Position numbers and translations under genes: made by a program. A model generated the notes under the pieces. The model was not told the origin of the DNA. It saw only the letters and a program-made list of their open reading frames with translations, and searched no databases. 64,000 bases of DNA. Origin: Thiohalomonas sp041685045. Its GTDB lineage: Bacteria > Pseudomonadota > Gammaproteobacteria > Thiohalomonadales > Thiohalomonadaceae. Every line of letters starts with the position of its first letter. Position 1 is the first letter of the stretch. This document shows positions 60,597-64,000 of the stretch, piece after piece. The stretch lies in assembly GCA_041685045.1 (NCBI GenBank), contig JAWLGP010000019.1, forward strand, positions 33,256-97,255. The letters are read 5' to 3'.

Positions 60597-60777
60597 TACC
60601 CACTAGTCGTTGATAGCCTAGCCAGAGCATATGACGATACGGCGGTTACGCCTCTTGCAGTGTCCGAAGCTTTGCCATCGCAAAGCAGATTCATCGCATG
60701 CCGCTTCAACTAATAAAAAAATCGACAACTGCGATTCCTGACGGATTGTCGTTGTTGACTATTGGGGTGCAAAAATA

Positions 60778-63666
60778 ATGATCAAAGGATTAGCCCGCAT
60801 TCTGTTGATAGCCTCTTTGACGTCCCTGGCCGCGTGTGGCGGCGGTGGCGGATCCAGCGGCGACTTCCTCGGTTCGGGCGAGGGTACCGGCACAGGTGGC
60901 ACGACAACCGGGGGTACGGCGGGTGGAACGACCACCGGTGGCGGTAGCACGGGAGGGGGGACAACCGGCGGCGACGGTGAAACCGCCCAAGTGATCGGCT
61001 CGATCGAGTTGACGGTTGGCGCTTCCGAAGTCGTTGCAAGTGGCGACGAAAACGACCCGGTGGCCGTCACGGCAGTGGTCAAGGATACCGGGGGAACTGC
61101 CATCGTTGGGCAGGAAGTCACGTTCAAGACGACTGCCGGAACGTTTGCAGATGCAGCCACGCCGACGACGACAACGGCTACGACAGGCACTGGCGGTATA
61201 GCGCGGGTAATGCTCGTCTCCTCAACCAACGCCGGCGCACTGACTGTTTATGCCAATGCGGGTGGTTACATTACCAGCGAACCGCTTGCCTTTGTGGCTG
61301 GGGCTCCAGCTAATGTCATGCTCTTTGCCACCCCGACGGCTGTCGCCCCGGGTGAAAGCGTCTCTATTTCGGTCGCAGTGAGCGACGCTTATGATAACCG
61401 CATCAATGATACGAAGGTTTCTCTACGTCTCTATGACGATGCCGACGGGGACGGCGTCATTGATGCCGGTGAAGCCATTCTCAACAGCCTCGAAGATTAC
61501 ACTGACGAATACGGCGTCTTGAGCACATCACTCAATGCGCATTACGACATTGGCAAACGCGTGCTCCAAGCGGAAGTTGTCAATGGCAAGTCCGCCTCTA
61601 CCCCGATATCGGTGGAGGATGCCGCAATCGTGGTTGGGAACGTAGATTTGTCTGTTTCCCAAAGCACCATCACGGCCGACGGCAGTTCGACCACCGAAAT
61701 ACGAGCCTGGGTTGAAGACACTGACGGCATCGGGATAAACGGCGCTACGGTCAAGTTCGCTACGACAGCGGGAACCTTGAAGGCCTACGATGGGACTGAG
61801 ACCGATGAGGCAGTCACGGTAAACGGCTTAGCCAAGCTTCGCCTGGCCGCGCCGACGAAAGCGGGCAGCGCCACCGTATCGGTTGCGTATGGTGGATTCA
61901 ATCCGACCGCACAAGTCATTTTTGCACCGGGCGATCCGGATTCGGAGAAATCGACTCTCACCTCTTCGCCCAATACGGTCGCAAAAGAAGGTTCCACCAC
62001 CATTACCGTTGTCCTTATCGATGCCTATGGCAACCTCGTGCCCGGCAAAACCGTCACGCTGCTTGCTACCGATGGAACCGTCGATCCGGTTTCTCAAGAG
62101 ACCACAAGTTCTGGGCGAGCCATCTTCAGTTTCTTGGCGCCGGATGCCAACGGTACGGTCGATCTCTCGCTCAACGAGTACCCAGATATCACTGGAACCG
62201 TCTCGGTAGGTTCGGTCTCCACCGGGGAGCCTGCCAATATCAACCTCACGGTGGCCGACCAAGAGTTGTTCGTATCGGGTGTTGGGCAGGTATCAGGGAC
62301 GTCGATGTCGGTCATCGTGACGGATAGTGCGGGTAATCGGATCGCTGATGCCGCCGAGGGGGTCAATAACCTGAAACTCAGCTTCGTAACCCGCCCCAAC
62401 GGTGGAGAGTATCTGAGCGGGGCTGATGCTAATGGTGATGTCGTTACGACGACGGCCGCCAACCCGTCTATCTCCGTCCGCACTAAGGACGGAGAGGCCG
62501 CCATTGGCATGCAAGCGGGTACCCTGCCAGGGGCTGTGGAGATCCAGATCGAGGCATTGGACTCCAATGGAGCTTCTCTCGATCCTCCTGTGTTGGCGGT
62601 TGCCCCACAAATCTCGATAGCATCGGGGCCGGCCCACACCATTGCGGTGACTTGGCCGAAAAGGGATGCCATCGAAGACCTTGGGGGAATCTACAAGCGC
62701 ATCGGGCGTGCAACCGTGACCGACAGGTACGGGAACCCGGTGCCGAATGGAACCACGATCAATCTTGGGGTCACCGACAGTGTAATTGTTTGGGGCAGCG
62801 ACGGTAAAACAACGAACAACAATTCGCAATTGAACAGTGCTGCACCCCAACTTACTGACAATACGCCCGTCTGGCTGGACACCGCACGGATAACCCGGAA
62901 CTTCACTTCGCGTGGCGTTCAGCATAACGACAGGTTGTTGATCCTGGACGCGCAAGCAGAGGACAAGAGTCGATTCGTGAGCACCGCCATCAACTCTGTT
63001 GGTAATACCAGTGTTGACGTACAGAACGATTATGCGAACTCGGCTACAGGTTTGGTTTACGTGATCGGTGCCGCATTGCTCGGTGGCGACGTTATCGGTG
63101 TGAACGCGGCGAGTGGCGAAGAAACCCGGGGTACAGCGACGACGGATGGCGGTACGATTACTTTCTACCTCCTGTATCCGGCCGACGAGCAACGTATTCT
63201 CACGGGTTGCAGTATGGAAGTGCCGGACGACCGCAACCCACCAGATGATTCGGGGGATGTTTTCGTTGTGGCCTCTGCCAGCGACGATAGCGCCACCACT
63301 ATATCTACTTCGGGGTGCTTTGCGTCGATGGCACCGTGGGAAGTCTCTGGGCATGATTTGTCCGGCAGTGCAGGCAGTTACGGTATAGATGTACAGCTAA
63401 CCGACAACTCCACTGAAGGCCAGGGCTTATACCTGCCGGGGCAGTGGGTAAACGCCGTCGTAGCATCTATCTCAAGAGCCGAAACTAGCGATTTCAGTGT
63501 GAGCGTGACCGGATGTATTACGGGCACGGGCGTGTTGAACCCAATCGGCCGGTGTACAGCGAGAGTTACCATAACTGGTTTCGCCCACGAATCTGGCGAT
63601 AGCGCGACGCTCCAGTTCTGGAGTGGCGACAGTGAGGTGGCGGAATACACGGTGACCGCCAACTAG
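60778..63666 (+). CDS. Large Ig-repeat (Big-1-like) surface lipoprotein
   Basis: This 962-residue lipoprotein has lipobox LAAC (Cys about residue 20). A long Gly/Thr/Ser linker follows (residues about 21-70). Several bacterial Ig-like domains of the invasin/intimin (Big_1) type come next, with recurring V-F/L-x-T-T-A-G-T units near residues 115, 330 and 430, each followed by G-x-A or A-x-V strands. Cys-containing segments lie near the end. Function may be adhesion or surface scaffold. Base composition looks more AT-rich than its neighbours, and the gene is preceded by an AT-richer gap, so transfer is possible. Confidence 0.8.
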   Translation: MIKGLARILLIASLTSLAACGGGGGSSGDFLGSGEGTGTGGTTTGGTAGGTTTGGGSTGGGTTGGDGETAQVIGSIELTVGASEVVASGDENDPVAVTAVVKDTGGTAIVGQEVTFKTTAGTFADAATPTTTTATTGTGGIARVMLVSSTNAGALTVYANAGGYITSEPLAFVAGAPANVMLFATPTAVAPGESVSISVAVSDAYDNRINDTKVSLRLYDDADGDGVIDAGEAILNSLEDYTDEYGVLSTSLNAHYDIGKRVLQAEVVNGKSASTPISVEDAAIVVGNVDLSVSQSTITADGSSTTEIRAWVEDTDGIGINGATVKFATTAGTLKAYDGTETDEAVTVNGLAKLRLAAPTKAGSATVSVAYGGFNPTAQVIFAPGDPDSEKSTLTSSPNTVAKEGSTTITVVLIDAYGNLVPGKTVTLLATDGTVDPVSQETTSSGRAIFSFLAPDANGTVDLSLNEYPDITGTVSVGSVSTGEPANINLTVADQELFVSGVGQVSGTSMSVIVTDSAGNRIADAAEGVNNLKLSFVTRPNGGEYLSGADANGDVVTTTAANPSISVRTKDGEAAIGMQAGTLPGAVEIQIEALDSNGASLDPPVLAVAPQISIASGPAHTIAVTWPKRDAIEDLGGIYKRIGRATVTDRYGNPVPNGTTINLGVTDSVIVWGSDGKTTNNNSQLNSAAPQLTDNTPVWLDTARITRNFTSRGVQHNDRLLILDAQAEDKSRFVSTAINSVGNTSVDVQNDYANSATGLVYVIGAALLGGDVIGVNAASGEETRGTATTDGGTITFYLLYPADEQRILTGCSMEVPDDRNPPDDSGDVFVVASASDDSATTISTSGCFASMAPWEVSGHDLSGSAGSYGIDVQLTDNSTEGQGLYLPGQWVNAVVASISRAETSDFSVSVTGCITGTGVLNPIGRCTARVTITGFAHESGDSATLQFWSGDSEVAEYTVTAN

Positions 63667-63690
63667 TCCTGAGTAATGTGTCCAATTGCC

Positions 63691-63729
63691 GTAAGAGCTT
63701 GTCGGCTGTAAGGTCCGGCAAGCTCTTAC
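63691..63729. terminator. Long perfect hairpin after the Ig-repeat gene
   Basis: GTAAGAGCTTG and CAAGCTCTTAC are perfect reverse complements, extended by partial GTCGG/CCGG pairing. No T-run follows, so it is a hairpin or REP-like element as much as a terminator. Confidence 0.6.
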
Positions 63730-64000
63730 GCTGGCACGCAGAACAGATTTTCGACGCGGCTTGATCTCGAAGCGTAAAGCCATCAGGCCGAAGTTGGTCC
63801 CCAGATCTGCGCAGGAGAACGGCAGATTTCGCCCGTTGCAAGTCCTGACGATACGCCTGTATCCCCAACGTCAAATCCTTTTATCGAAAGCTTCGCCACC
63901 CGCAGGGCAAGATCGAACTACGAACAGTAAGGTTATTGCCGTGAGGGGAGCGGTGCAGACACAAGGAGAAAGGTGGCGCCAGCGTGGCAAGTGCGTCGGT
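63730..64000. other. Terminal region without a supported gene
   Basis: This 271-base stretch has no open frame with a convincing start and ribosome site on either strand. A minus-strand frame from a TTG at 63874 runs 102 codons but overlaps the 3' end of the Ig-repeat gene and has no recognisable domain. No repeat or RNA motif was identified. Confidence 0.5.

Noticed and set aside
63566..63874. Minus-strand frame at the right end (102 codons, TTG start)
   Set aside because: Overlaps the 3' end of the Ig-repeat gene, has no domain, and its start is weak.

Overview
The window is GC-rich, gene-dense DNA from a gammaproteobacterium. The best guess is a sulfur-oxidising lineage of the Chromatiales/Ectothiorhodospiraceae type. 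This rests on the ilvI-ilvH-ilvC-pssA-leuA order, a SoxW-like thioredoxin, a three-subunit 2-oxoacid:ferredoxin oxidoreductase with a GltD-like partner, an Atm1-type ABC exporter, and several families of palindromic intergenic repeats. No rRNA, tRNA, CRISPR array, transposase or phage gene was seen, so most of the window reads as chromosomal core with local accessory insertions.

Layout. 1-2.7 kb: arsC-wrbA-DUF2069 operon (minus strand) facing two DUF4398 lipoproteins. 2.7-6.2 kb: envelope redox and efflux group (TlpA-like, SoxW-like, TolC-like, HlyD-like, acylphosphatase). 6.3-10.4 kb: minus-strand housekeeping genes (lytic transglycosylase, peroxiredoxin with a predicted OxyR site, proS, MIF-type tautomerase, DUF4124 protein). 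10.6-16.6 kb: branched-chain amino acid block with pssA. 16.7-19.7 kb: family 4 uracil-DNA glycosylase carrying an in-frame repeat, rimI, prfC. 19.7-20.5 kb: a YefM/Txe toxin-antitoxin pair lying between two separated arms of a palindromic repeat. 20.5-35.6 kb: four co-oriented genes: an SARP/BTAD-type regulator fused to EF-hands, a 1718-residue secreted protein of unknown family, a secreted alpha-2-macroglobulin and penicillin-binding protein 1C. 35.7-40.5 kb: YadGH-type ABC transporter and an M16C peptidase. 40.6-46.3 kb: small membrane protein, CMP-kinase-like protein coupled to a solitary F1 epsilon subunit, coiled-coil/winged-helix protein, TatD, TcdA, MFS transporter. 46.5-51.3 kb: 2-oxoacid:ferredoxin oxidoreductase operon. 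51.5-59.6 kb: HDOD protein, Atm1-type ABC, FmdB, DUF502, aspS, nadA. 59.8-64 kb: lipase-like hydrolase and a large Ig-repeat lipoprotein.

The most promising candidate system is the 20.5-35.6 kb block. A2M-PBP1C pairs are known from other bacteria and are thought to combine protease trapping with peptidoglycan repair. Here the pair is preceded on the same strand by a giant all-beta secreted protein and by a regulator whose C-terminus has three EF-hand-like loops. This suggests a calcium-sensed envelope-defence module, which is an inference. The second theme is repeats. At least five palindrome families are present; one copy sits inside a coding sequence, one supplies the 3' end of a gene, complete copies bracket ilvC and aspS, and half copies bracket the toxin-antitoxin pair.
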